The position numbers were made by a program, and so were the translations under genes. This document shows positions 45,465 to 54,189 of a stretch of DNA of 64,000 nt, piece after piece; the stretch's first letter is position 1, and each line of letters opens with the position of its first letter. The DNA comes from Amylibacter sp. (GTDB lineage Bacteria; Pseudomonadota; Alphaproteobacteria; Rhodobacterales; Rhodobacteraceae), in NCBI GenBank assembly GCA_021775355.1, contig JAJFHZ010000023.1, positions 61,716 through 125,715 of the forward strand, written 5' to 3'. The notes under the pieces are model-generated. The model searched no databases, was not told the DNA's origin, and worked only from the letters and a program-made list of their open reading frames with translations.

Positions 45465-46973
45465 CTATTCACCTCTAGGGAATCGCTGGCTGTCTTCCAG
45501 CCCGTCCAAATTCATGTGATTGCGCATGTAGCGTTCCGATGCTTTTTGCAGCGGTTGATAATCCCACGGGAAGTATTCACCATTGCGCAAAGCTTCATAA
45601 ACTACCCAACGCCGCGCCTGACTTTCGCGCACTTGGGCATCAAACATATCCAAATCCCAGCGTGCTTCAGACTTTGCCCGCAACTGATCCAGCGTACCTT
45701 TATGTTCGAGAACATCAGCCAAATTTGTCAACTCATGCGGGTCGGTTTCCAAATTGAACAACTGATCGGGATCAAGTGCACAACGGTTATATTTCCACGG
45801 ACCATAACGTAAAGACACCATCGGCGCATAAGACGCTTCTGCGGCATATTCCATTGCAACGGGTGCGGTGCGTTCCCCGCCCTGCCCCAATGGCACCAAC
45901 GTTTCACCTTGCACCCAAGGTGCAATTGCTTCCATCGAAACCCCTGCCAAATCACACAGAGTCGGGGTCACATCCAGATTTGAAACCGGCGCCTCTATAA
46001 GCCCAGCTTCCATTTCAGGTGAAGCAATCATCAGCGGCACTCGCGATGATCCTTCAAAGAACGACATCTTAAACCAAAGACCCCGCTCGCCCAGCATATC
46101 GCCATGATCCGACACAAACAGAATGATCGCTTCTTGCCGTGTCGTTTCCAGTGCTTCCATCACTTCACCGATTTTATCATCCAGATAACTGATGTTGGCA
46201 AAATAGGCGCGTCGCGCACGCTTTATCTGATCTTCTTTTATATCAAAGTTGCGCCAGTCATTCGCATCAAAAATCCGTTGTGAATGCGCATCGTGATCGT
46301 CGTAATTCATTGCAGGCACTTCCGGCAGCAAATGTTCACAATCTTCATACAGATCCCAGTATTTTTTGCGGGCAACATACGGATCGTGCGGATGGGTAAA
46401 GCTAACTGTCAAACACCAAGGGCGATCGTCATTGCCGCGCGCCAAATCGTACACTTTGCGTGTCGCATTATAGGCCACCTCATCATCATATTCCATCTGG
46501 TTGGAAATTTCCGCCACCCCTGCCCCGGTGACCGAACCCATATTATGATACCACCACTCGATCCGTTCACCGGGCTTGCGATAGTCAGGTGTCCAACCAA
46601 AATCAGCAGGGTAAATATCCGTGGTCAAACGTTCTTCAAATCCGTGCATCTGATCGGGGCCAACAAAATGCATCTTGCCCGATAAACAGGTTTGATAGCC
46701 CGCACGGCGCAAGTGATGCGCATAAGTCGGAATATCAGATTCAAATTCAGCCGCATTATCATAAACCCGACTACGCGATGGCAATAGTCCAGACATGAAC
46801 GCTGCACGTCCGGGTGCGCATAAGGGTGACGCCGTATAAGCATTTTTAAATCGCGTTGATTTTGATGCCAGCTTTTTCAAATTAGGCGCATGTAACCACT
46901 CAGCAGGCCCATCAGGGAAAAGGGTGCCATTTAACTGATCTACCATAAAAATCAGAATATTTAGTTTGCTCAT
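45465..46973 (-). CDS. betC: Choline-sulfatase BetC
   Basis: 502 residues, matching BetC. The sulfatase signature [14 protein letters not shown] holds Cys52, which must be converted to formylglycine. [12 protein letters not shown] gives the first metal aspartate, [15 protein letters not shown] is a typical BetC stretch, and [15 protein letters not shown] holds further metal ligands. The C-terminal choline-sulfatase tail is present. It hydrolyses choline-O-sulfate, a marine osmolyte, to choline and sulfate. It is first in betC-betA, and a BetI-like palindrome lies about 70 nt upstream. Confidence 0.92.
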   Translation of the reverse strand: MSKLNILIFMVDQLNGTLFPDGPAEWLHAPNLKKLASKSTRFKNAYTASPLCAPGRAAFMSGLLPSRSRVYDNAAEFESDIPTYAHHLRRAGYQTCLSGKMHFVGPDQMHGFEERLTTDIYPADFGWTPDYRKPGERIEWWYHNMGSVTGAGVAEISNQMEYDDEVAYNATRKVYDLARGNDDRPWCLTVSFTHPHDPYVARKKYWDLYEDCEHLLPEVPAMNYDDHDAHSQRIFDANDWRNFDIKEDQIKRARRAYFANISYLDDKIGEVMEALETTRQEAIILFVSDHGDMLGERGLWFKMSFFEGSSRVPLMIASPEMEAGLIEAPVSNLDVTPTLCDLAGVSMEAIAPWVQGETLVPLGQGGERTAPVAMEYAAEASYAPMVSLRYGPWKYNRCALDPDQLFNLETDPHELTNLADVLEHKGTLDQLRAKSEARWDLDMFDAQVRESQARRWVVYEALRNGEYFPWDYQPLQKASERYMRNHMNLDGLEDSQRFPRGE

Positions 46974-47257
46974 TTCCCGCTCCCATAATCAATCCGCAAA
47001 AATCGAATCTCGCGGAATACATTAGACAAATAAATTGTTTTTGACTGACCAGTCAATCAAAAATAGATACGGGCCAATTTTTCAAAAGCATTTCATAATC
47101 CAGAGTTATAAATTTGCACAGATACGCAAATTAAGCGGCAAACTGCTTTTGGTAGTTGGCCTGTTTAACGCATTTGTAATATTCTAATGTTCGCGGGCCC
47201 AATATTTATGCTGCAGGTTCATGATTATGCCCTAAGTTCACGATAAACGAAACACAC
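46974..47257. other. Gene-free upstream region of betC
   Basis: This 284-nt AT-rich gap between galE and betC contains the BetI-like operator listed separately. The rest has scattered short AT-rich runs and no frame of coding character. I see no clear terminator for betC-opposing transcription. Confidence 0.5.
47041..47056. promoter_or_regulatory. BetI-like operator upstream of betC-betA
   Basis: TTGACTGACCAGTCAA (47041-47056) is a palindrome with 7-bp arms, flanked by T- and A-runs (TTTT before, TCAAAAA after). It closely matches the operator type bound by the TetR-family repressor BetI at choline genes. No betI is present in the window, so the repressor would act from elsewhere in the genome. 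Confidence 0.7.
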
Positions 47258-48274
47258 TTAACCCTGATAACCGTTTGGATTTTGACTTTGCCATTTCCAG
47301 GCGGTCTTACACATATCCGCTAAGTCACGCGTAGCCTGCCAACCCAACAGGTTCTGTGCTTTGCTGGCATCCGCATAACAGGCCGCCACATCGCCCGGGC
47401 GGCGCTCTACCATCTCGTTGGGTACAGATCGCCCTGAGGCCGCCTCAAACGCCGCTACAACATCCAGAACAGACGCCCCCTGCCCCGTTCCCACATTGAT
47501 CGCCTCACAGCCCGTATGCGTCTCAGCAAAGCTTATAGCGGCTGCATGGGCCTTTGCCAGATCGACCACATGTATGTAATCTCGGACACCTGTACCATCA
47601 GACGTATTGTAATCCCCACCGAACACCTGCAACTTCTTGCGCCGTCCAACAGCCACTTGACTGACAAACGGCATCAGATTGTTCGGAATATCATGTGGGT
47701 CTTCCCCGATCTTGCCACTATCATGTGCCCCCACAGGGTTGAAGTAGCGTAATAATACGGCGCTGGCATCAAGCTGCGTAGCACACCAGTCCCGCAAAAT
47801 ATGTTCCACCATCAATTTGGTCTGCCCATAAGGATTGGTCGCAGATAAAGGATGGTTTTCATCAAGTGGTAAATACTGCGGATTACCGTAAACCGTAGCC
47901 GATGACGAAAACACAATACGCCGGCACCCTGCAGCTTCCATACCACGCAACAGGGATAACGTGCCAACAACATTGTTTTCGTAATACATCAACGGCTTCG
48001 CAACAGACTCGCCAACCGCCTTTTTACCTGCAAAATGCACCACCACATCAGGTTGGAATTCGACCAACGCCTTAGCAACTAACATTTGGTCCAAAATATT
48101 CCCCGTTACTGCCAGAAATTTCCGGTTGGTTAGCTGTTCAACACGCGCCAACGCCTCTGGCGCACTATTCGAAAAATCATCGTAAACACAAACCTCATGC
48201 GCTTCTGACAATACTTCCAACAGCGTATGGCTGCCTATGTAGCCTGCCCCTCCAGTCAGAAATACCCGCATCAT
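47258..48274 (-). CDS. galE: UDP-glucose 4-epimerase
   Basis: 338 residues from ATG 48274 (or 337 from the next codon, 48271), with AAAAGGG just upstream. A longer frame to 48430 only shadows the upstream gene. The Rossmann motif is FLTGGAGYIGSHTL, the catalytic pair is the Ser/Thr of FSSSATVYG and the YxxxK in NPYGQTKLMVE, and GTGVRDYIHVVDLA and NVGTGQGASVLDV are GalE-specific. It interconverts UDP-glucose and UDP-galactose. The start overlaps the stop of the upstream glycosyltransferase as ATGA, so UDP-galactose is probably a donor for the neighbouring transferases. Confidence 0.94.
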   Translation of the reverse strand: MMRVFLTGGAGYIGSHTLLEVLSEAHEVCVYDDFSNSAPEALARVEQLTNRKFLAVTGNILDQMLVAKALVEFQPDVVVHFAGKKAVGESVAKPLMYYENNVVGTLSLLRGMEAAGCRRIVFSSSATVYGNPQYLPLDENHPLSATNPYGQTKLMVEHILRDWCATQLDASAVLLRYFNPVGAHDSGKIGEDPHDIPNNLMPFVSQVAVGRRKKLQVFGGDYNTSDGTGVRDYIHVVDLAKAHAAAISFAETHTGCEAINVGTGQGASVLDVVAAFEAASGRSVPNEMVERRPGDVAACYADASKAQNLLGWQATRDLADMCKTAWKWQSQNPNGYQG

Positions 48275-49317
48275 GTACCCTTTTCTTTTTGCCGTGCTGA
48301 AATCATCAGTTGCGCTAATGATGCGGCAAAGCGTGGCGGCAAATCCGCCCGTGACAGGCTTACGATCCGCGTAAACAAGCGTACGCCTTCCATTTCTTCC
48401 AAAACCCCCTGCGCGCATTTTTGGTGCCACTCCACCCCTGCTCGGTGCAATGTCCGCAGTTCCTTATCTGAAAGCCAGACTTCCATTTTTTCTTTTGTTA
48501 CAGCAATACTACGTTGAATAGTTATATCTTCAACCTGATTAAAATTACGGTCTACCCAATAGCCTAAATCCAGCTTCTTGTCAGATCGGTTCGGTAAGCC
48601 TCGTTTGGTTTTTGCCAGATACGCCTTAGCCGACTTTACTGAATAATGATTGATACAGGCCAGATCAATGCCACCGTTCGCCCCATAAGTTACCGTTGCT
48701 TTGTCCAGATATTCTGCCCCAAGTGGTTGGCCAGAGCCGTTGACCCATCGGATTTTAGACACATCCTGCTCAATCCGCTTCTTTGGCCGGTGCACCCCAA
48801 GTTTTTCGTACGATCCGTCATTTTTGAACAGGGTCTTGAACATAGACGATGTGATCGGGGCATAGCACGGGAACCGCGCACATTTCCCGAACTGTTCAGT
48901 GACTGGCACATCTTCAATTTCAACCTGCCCGTCATTGCCAAACATACGCCATGTCAGCGCAAAAGCAGTTGCATCAGGACTGGCGGCCAGCAAATCATCC
49001 AGATGCCCCGCCCCCACTTTGATATTCACAAACTCGTCCACATCCGCAAATAAAACCCACTCAGCCTCAGCTTTCGTCGGGTGTTTATCTGCCCGTTTTA
49101 AAGCCGTCCACTGTACACCTGCATTCGTGATTTTATCATTACGCACATGGGTGATAATTCCAAGCGCATCCAACCGATCCAGCATCATGTCAGTGCCGTC
49201 GTCACAATCATTGGAATAAATCAAAAACCCGTCCACACCGATACTGCGATGATACGCCAACCATTCCAGAATATACGGGGCCTCATTGCGCATTGATGTG
49301 ATCATCAGATATTTCAT
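48271..49317 (-). CDS. Glycosyltransferase, GT2/GT92-like (DUF23-type), short form
   Basis: 348 residues. The N-terminus KYLMITSMRNEAPYILEWL and AYHRSIGVDGFLIYSNDCDD are typical of the GT92-like group, in which a loop of SNDCDDGT type follows the second strand. The metal motif is in VLFADVDEFVNI. Later come MTWRMFGNDGQVE and INHYSVKSAKAYLAK, shared with the adjacent larger protein. The gene lies directly between that homologue and galE, with the start codon immediately after the upstream stop and the end overlapping galE. A galactosyltransferase is a reasonable guess from galE; that is inference. Confidence 0.85.
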   Translation of the reverse strand: MKYLMITSMRNEAPYILEWLAYHRSIGVDGFLIYSNDCDDGTDMMLDRLDALGIITHVRNDKITNAGVQWTALKRADKHPTKAEAEWVLFADVDEFVNIKVGAGHLDDLLAASPDATAFALTWRMFGNDGQVEIEDVPVTEQFGKCARFPCYAPITSSMFKTLFKNDGSYEKLGVHRPKKRIEQDVSKIRWVNGSGQPLGAEYLDKATVTYGANGGIDLACINHYSVKSAKAYLAKTKRGLPNRSDKKLDLGYWVDRNFNQVEDITIQRSIAVTKEKMEVWLSDKELRTLHRAGVEWHQKCAQGVLEEMEGVRLFTRIVSLSRADLPPRFAASLAQLMISARQKEKGT

Positions 49318-51600
49318 CTAGATTTTCACCCCACTCAATAGTGGATAATCCAGCGGGACCGCCTCCGGCCCTTCCAGAAAAATGGCCTTGCCAAAATGCG
49401 CATGAAGTCGCGACAGTTTTTTCATCCGTTCGGATTTCAACGTTTCATACATCGCCATATAATCGGGTCGTTGTTTTAACTCGCCAATCCTTTTCTTATG
49501 TGCTTTCACGCACAATTTGTGCTGTGTAGCGATTTCTTCATCCGCCATCAGTTCATCGAATTTAGCTTTCGCCCGTGCAATTTTATTCAAAATAGAGCGG
49601 TCTTCTTCGGCGTTATTATTCATCCGAAACCAGTACGCCATACCTTGATCACGATCCACATGGTTCACCCGCCCCCTGTCCCGCTTTGCCAAAAAAGACT
49701 CGCACGAACGCAACGCATAATGATTTAATGTCACCATATTATAACCATATGTCCGCACTGTATTGCGCCACCCCGTGCGCAGAATATTTTCGGGCATCCG
49801 AATGCCTGATCCGTTGACCCAATAAATATGATCCTTGAATTCAGGTTGCAAACCAACAGGGCGGTGTACCCCGTATTTTTTGTAAAATCCGTTGTTGCGG
49901 AACATTGTTTTAAACCCCCATGCCTGATGCGGCTTGCGGCAAATTTGCGGCGCACAGCGGAAAAACTGTTCGGTGATAAACGCGTCCTCAAACAAATCCA
50001 CTTCCGCATTGCCGAACAACCGCCACGTCATCGACCAGACATTTGCCTGCGGCATGGCTGAAAACAGATCATGCAACGTTCCATCACCCACGTGAATGTT
50101 GATATATTCATCCACATCCATGCATATGACCCAGTCCGCTTCCTGCGCTTTTTGCGTTGATTGCGCCGCTTTATAGGCTGCATGTTGCGGCTTTTGTCCC
50201 GTTTCACGATACGGGTTTTTGCAATGCTGCACGATGCCTTTGCTATCCAGCAAATCAAACATCGTATCTGTGCCATCCGTGCAATCGTTGGTGTAAACCA
50301 CAAAGTCCGTCACCCCGATCGACATATGATATGCCAGCCATTCCAGTATGAACGGCCCTTCGTTTTTCATCGTAGTGACAATCAGGATGTGCTTGTTTTC
50401 CGTGCCTGTTTTATGATGTTTTGCGACTTCAGGCGGTCGTTTCGTTGCATGATCAAATTGGTCAGCCAGAATATAGCACAGGTCCGCATTCACCACCAAT
50501 GACGCTTTGGGTACAATTTTCCCAATCTTCAAAGCGGGGTAACGCACCCCCATACATCGCCAGAAATCAAAGCTGGCGCTAACCGGGTCCGGTTCAATCG
50601 TTGATGCCCGAAACGGGCGTAACGCAGGGTCCCGCCGCATAAACGCCTGACTGATAGCCCAGATATGCGGACCGCGTTGCCCATCGAAACTGGTGCAGGT
50701 ATGATCGGCAAAATGCGGTTTCTTTGGTTTACGATAGGAAAACGGATAGGCCAAAGTACCGGAAAACTTCAAATAGGTTTGACTGGCAACCGCAGCATCA
50801 AAAACCGATACACCCCCTGCCCCATGCAACAACAGGTCACACAGTCCTATATGCACCACTGCCCGTGCACTATCAAAACTGCGTCTGCGAACTGCATCAA
50901 GGATTGCCAGTTCAAACAATGCAGAGGCAAAAGGCGCGGGAACTGCAGGATCCAGCAATGACTTGCCCGGTCCATCAGGTGTTGTATGTTGATCCAAAAG
51001 GCTAGGATAGTTATGATGTCCTAATGGTTGATTACTATCCAAAAGTGCAAAATACTTTAAACCCTTGATTGCCTTCGCCGCTTTCATCAATCGATTAACC
51101 GCAGATTTTCCCGACCAGTTTCCTTCACAACGCCGCAGCATCACAACCGCTTCCAGACCATGCCTGTCGCAATGATAGGATAACCAGTCTTTTAATGTAT
51201 CGGAATCCGGATCAACTTCAGACAAAAACGCCGTGTTCAAGTCTGCAAAAAATTCCGTCAGGTTCGGATTTATATTCAGCTTAACGGGCTCGCCATCCAG
51301 CTCTACAACTATGTTTTGTGTTGTATTTGCATTTTTGCGCACCAAAGTTATATCAAGCCCACGCGGAACCGGGCGCATAATCTCAATAGGTAATATATTA
51401 TTACCTTCTTTAAAGATCAGTCGATCCTGAAACCCGTCAATAAGAACACGGCCTGAAATGTAGACATGTAAAAAGTTTCCTATTGGAACAACATCCAAAA
51501 TAAACGGGGTTTTTGGCTCTATTTTGAAATCAACCAGCTTTTTCCAAGCATTGGGAAATAACTGACCGGATAAACGTTGATGAATGGTTTTGACTGCCAT
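49318..51600 (-). CDS. Two-domain protein with C-terminal GT92-like glycosyltransferase
   Basis: 760 residues. The C-terminal half (~400-740) is a paralogue of the adjacent short enzyme: HILIVTTMKNEGPFILEWLA, VYTNDCTDGTDTMFD, WVICMDVDEYINIHVG and LNHYALRSCESFLAKRDRG. The first ~400 residues include a beta-rich part (~25-130; FLHVYISGRVLIDGFQDRL) and an alpha/beta part (~140-330; VVMLRRCEGNWSGKSAVNR, AVVHIGLCDLLLHGAGGVS) that I do not recognise. A second catalytic or acceptor-binding unit is possible. It is the first gene of the leftward group that ends with galE. Confidence 0.8.
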   Translation of the reverse strand: MAVKTIHQRLSGQLFPNAWKKLVDFKIEPKTPFILDVVPIGNFLHVYISGRVLIDGFQDRLIFKEGNNILPIEIMRPVPRGLDITLVRKNANTTQNIVVELDGEPVKLNINPNLTEFFADLNTAFLSEVDPDSDTLKDWLSYHCDRHGLEAVVMLRRCEGNWSGKSAVNRLMKAAKAIKGLKYFALLDSNQPLGHHNYPSLLDQHTTPDGPGKSLLDPAVPAPFASALFELAILDAVRRRSFDSARAVVHIGLCDLLLHGAGGVSVFDAAVASQTYLKFSGTLAYPFSYRKPKKPHFADHTCTSFDGQRGPHIWAISQAFMRRDPALRPFRASTIEPDPVSASFDFWRCMGVRYPALKIGKIVPKASLVVNADLCYILADQFDHATKRPPEVAKHHKTGTENKHILIVTTMKNEGPFILEWLAYHMSIGVTDFVVYTNDCTDGTDTMFDLLDSKGIVQHCKNPYRETGQKPQHAAYKAAQSTQKAQEADWVICMDVDEYINIHVGDGTLHDLFSAMPQANVWSMTWRLFGNAEVDLFEDAFITEQFFRCAPQICRKPHQAWGFKTMFRNNGFYKKYGVHRPVGLQPEFKDHIYWVNGSGIRMPENILRTGWRNTVRTYGYNMVTLNHYALRSCESFLAKRDRGRVNHVDRDQGMAYWFRMNNNAEEDRSILNKIARAKAKFDELMADEEIATQHKLCVKAHKKRIGELKQRPDYMAMYETLKSERMKKLSRLHAHFGKAIFLEGPEAVPLDYPLLSGVKI

Positions 51601-51685
51601 GACGCCTGAAAATACCTGTTTTTAATCACCCTAGCGGAATTCCGAATTCACAGCCAGTCTTACATCACAACCATTGATCAATTAC

Positions 51686-52378
51686 CTAACATCTAATTCG
51701 TACATTGCGCAAACTGGGGTCAACACGGCTGACGGCTTGTGTAAGCCTGTCTGACAGGTGGGTTTCCACATATGTGGCATGGAACTTTGTCGGCGCGATT
51801 AACGTCAGGCAATGCCCATCCCGTCCGGCCTCTTGCAATTGTTGGAACCAGGCTGCAAAGCTTGTCGGATCATGTGTAAATAAAATACCGGCCACAGATG
51901 ACCATATAGTCCCATCATCAACTGGCGGCAAAGCACTGGCGGCAAAGGGTACAACATTGCTTTGCTGCACGTTTTGCGCTGTAAGGCCCGTCATTTCATT
52001 CAAACGTCCAACAAAATCCGGCCCTATTTTAGGCCATTCCACTTCTGTTTCCTTTAACACCAAATCCAGATTAAACCCATAAAGCGTCACACGGCCTCGC
52101 ACCCCTGCCCGTTTAACGATCAGCCATTCTTTTGCTTTCAGTTTGGCCATTTCGCGTTTCACTGTGCGTTCATCAACCGACCATAGTTTTGCTATTTCAC
52201 GTTGGCCCATACTCAGTTCATCCCGCTGCCAGTTATATCTGGTCGTGATTAGTGACATCAGGCGCAAAACCAGTCTTTGCGTTAGCTTATCGCGTGCAAG
52301 CGCATAAGCCATCAAAGCTGAAAGGATATCGTATTTCTTTGTCGCGGCATCCCGCCCGACGGGTCTGCTGGCCAACAT
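51686..52378 (-). CDS. DnaA-like plasmid replication initiator
   Basis: 230 residues from ATG 52378, chosen because AGGAAGGA stands 8 nt upstream; the longer GTG start at 52423 has no good site. The N-terminal half has a winged-helix look (MGQREIAKLWSVDERTVKRE, then KAKEWLIVKRAGVRGRVTLY). The C-terminal ~75 residues (IWSSVAGILF, FAAWFQQLQEAGRDG, LTLIAPTKFHATYVETHLSD) resemble domain I of chromosomal DnaA. No AAA+ domain is present. This is the makeup of the DnaA-like replicases known from Roseobacter plasmids, normally paired with parAB, as here. It would bind the repeats in the adjacent intergenic region and recruit DnaB. Confidence 0.82.
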   Translation of the reverse strand: MLASRPVGRDAATKKYDILSALMAYALARDKLTQRLVLRLMSLITTRYNWQRDELSMGQREIAKLWSVDERTVKREMAKLKAKEWLIVKRAGVRGRVTLYGFNLDLVLKETEVEWPKIGPDFVGRLNEMTGLTAQNVQQSNVVPFAASALPPVDDGTIWSSVAGILFTHDPTSFAAWFQQLQEAGRDGHCLTLIAPTKFHATYVETHLSDRLTQAVSRVDPSLRNVRIRC

Positions 52379-52559
52379 TGGGCCGTTCCTTCCTGTACCT
52401 GATCCCAATATAAGGATCGCCACCTTTGTCCTGACTCGTTACTGGTCAGGTTTATACTGCCTATATACATTGAAACGACTCTAATACAACGCTGTTTCGC
52501 AATATATGATTATTTGCGTCCAGTTATCCGATTCTGTCAAGAACTCTGTTTGAAGTGGG

Positions 52560-52597
52560 TTTAAATCTAATCCTATTAAATAAAATAATTAAGGTAA
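52560..52597. other. AT-rich segment, possible DNA unwinding element
   Basis: Positions 52560-52597 hold runs such as TTAAATCTAATCC and TAAATAAAATAATTAAGG, almost free of G and C, directly before the repeat cluster. In plasmid origins an AT-rich element next to the initiator repeats is where the helix opens. The role here is inference from place and composition. Confidence 0.5.
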
Positions 52598-52602
52598 GAT
52601 TG

Positions 52603-52688
52603 GTAAAGGGGGACATCTATAATGTCACCTTATTTGATAGAGATGTCCCCCTATTTGTAGTTGAAGCCTTGTTGGTGTCACCCTAAAT
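52603..52688. repeat. Iteron-like repeat cluster, probable origin of replication
   Basis: Three direct copies, ATGTCACCTTATTT (52622-52635), ATGTCCCCCTATTT (52643-52656) and GTGTCACCCTAAAT (52675-52688), start 21 and 32 nt apart, about two and three helical turns. One inverted copy lies at 52603-52616 (reads ATGTCCCCCTTTAC on the minus strand). The inverted copy and the second direct copy also form a 12-bp stem, AGGGGGACATCT/AGATGTCCCCCT. The cluster lies between the divergent initiator and parA genes, where an origin is expected. Confidence 0.65.
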
Positions 52689-52778
52689 ATGGTAGCCAAG
52701 TTTTCATCATGCATCAATATTTTTCCATATGTCTTGCGAATCGCTGTCTAAGGGAAAGCTATATAATCGTTGGGCATA

Positions 52779-52792
52779 TTCCCCACAGGGAA
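52779..52792. promoter_or_regulatory. parS-like palindrome 1
   Basis: TTCCCCACAGGGAA, with arms TTCCC and GGGAA around four bases, lies 90 nt before parA. It is repeated identically at 55119-55132 inside parB, and related perfect palindromes occur at 53866 and 54237. It is a candidate ParB binding site; here it could also let ParA or ParB repress the parAB promoter. Confidence 0.6.
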
Positions 52793-52881
52793 GGTTTTAA
52801 GAGTATAATATTACCTTTTGCATTTTTTGCAAATAAGACGTAATTGTAAAAATTATAAGAATTAACGTCCAGAGGCAGAAT

Positions 52882-54189
52882 ATGTTCGATCACAAAGATC
52901 TTCACCAATTACACGCGCAATCCCTGAAAATGCAAAGCTGGATCAGGCAGCAGACCTTTAGTCCGGAGATGGAAAAGACCCTGCGGCGGTTTTCCAGTTG
53001 GGAAGTGTCCGAGCTGATTTTAAAGATCAACCAATCCACATTTCGCGGGCGTCTGGCTGCTGACCCTTCTCTTCCAGCAGGTGAAGTTGAAGAAGATGGT
53101 CGCCAGCGTTGGTATAGTCTGGAAGAAGTGAATGAGCTGCGCCGTCGCATGAAGGTGAACCGCAAATCCCTGATGCCGCATCGCCCAACCGGCAAGCGCG
53201 CGTTTCGTGCGGCTATTGCCAACTTTAAAGGCGGGGCCGGCAAGTCGACAGTTGCGCTGCATTTCGCACATGCGGCGGCTTTGGACGGCTATCGCATTCT
53301 AGTGGTGGACTTTGATCCGCAAGCGACTTTATCGCACAGTATGGGGCTGAATGACGTGGCCGAGGATCATACGGTCTGGGGCATTATGGCGCGAGATTTG
53401 ATTCGCGAAACCGACCGGATGAATTCCAGTCCGGTTGCCGCGGCCAGTGGGGCCGCGCTACCCCAACGTAAATTGCCCGCTTCTATTCGTGATCTGGGTT
53501 TGGATGAATTGCGGGTGAATGATTTCATCAAGCCCACCGCATGGCCGACAATTGATATTGTCCCGTCATGTGCCAATGCCGCCTTTGTTGAATTTGCCAG
53601 TGCACAGTATCGTCACCTAAATCCTGAATGGTCGTTCTTCGCGGCTGTCAGCCGTTATCTGGATGCTATACCCGATGATGCTTATGACCTGATCATTTTC
53701 GATTGTCCGCCTGCGATCGGGTATCAGTCAATGAATGCAGTTTTTGCGGCGGACATGCTGTATATTCCTTCTGGCCCTGCCTATTGGGAATATGACAGTA
53801 CAACCAGTTTTATCGGGCAATTGTCCGAAGCACTGGAAGATTTAGCAGTTGGCTTTGACGGAACCTTCCCCGCGGGGAATATGGATTTGCCCAAAGCATT
53901 TTGCGATGTGCGCTTCCTGCTGACCCGTTTTGAGCCGGGTAATGATTTACATCAGGCAATGTACAGTGCGTTCCAGAAAGTATTTGGTGACCGTTTGGCT
54001 GTACACCCCATTGAGATGACCCGGGCCGTTGAGCAATCAAGTAGGTTTCTAAGCTCGGTTTACGAAATTGATTACCGCGATATGACACGCGAAACATGGC
54101 GTCGGGCGCGGACCACGTTTGACCGTGGATATGAAGAATTCAAAGCCTCGATCATTGCATCGTGGAATAAGCTGGAGGATAAGGCATGA
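52882..54189 (+). CDS. parA: Plasmid partition ATPase ParA
   Basis: 435 residues. An N-terminal MerR/HTH-like part (~40-95; WEVSELILKINQS, RQRWYSLEEVNELRRRM) precedes the ATPase domain with deviant Walker A KGGAGKST at 116-123, ILVVDFDPQATLSHSMG, and DLIIFDCPPAIGYQSMNAV. The long form with its own DNA-binding part is of plasmid type (Ia/RepA-like) and usually represses its own operon. The ATG has AGAGG 9 nt before it. It overlaps parB as ATGA. A perfect palindrome TTCCCCGCGGGGAA lies in its coding sequence. It moves replicon copies apart with ParB. Confidence 0.93.
   Translation: MFDHKDLHQLHAQSLKMQSWIRQQTFSPEMEKTLRRFSSWEVSELILKINQSTFRGRLAADPSLPAGEVEEDGRQRWYSLEEVNELRRRMKVNRKSLMPHRPTGKRAFRAAIANFKGGAGKSTVALHFAHAAALDGYRILVVDFDPQATLSHSMGLNDVAEDHTVWGIMARDLIRETDRMNSSPVAAASGAALPQRKLPASIRDLGLDELRVNDFIKPTAWPTIDIVPSCANAAFVEFASAQYRHLNPEWSFFAAVSRYLDAIPDDAYDLIIFDCPPAIGYQSMNAVFAADMLYIPSGPAYWEYDSTTSFIGQLSEALEDLAVGFDGTFPAGNMDLPKAFCDVRFLLTRFEPGNDLHQAMYSAFQKVFGDRLAVHPIEMTRAVEQSSRFLSSVYEIDYRDMTRETWRRARTTFDRGYEEFKASIIASWNKLEDKA
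53866..53879. promoter_or_regulatory. parS-like palindrome 2 (inside parA)
   Basis: TTCCCCGCGGGGAA is a perfect 14-bp palindrome and fits the same consensus as the sites at 52779, 54237 and 55119. It lies in frame in parA, where it codes for Phe-Pro-Ala-Gly. Confidence 0.6.

Noticed and set aside
52424..52881. Chromosomal-type DnaA boxes (TTATCCACA)
   Set aside because: Only one weak match (TTATCCGAT near 52520) was seen, not a cluster; the ATGTCMCCYTA-like repeats are the better signal.
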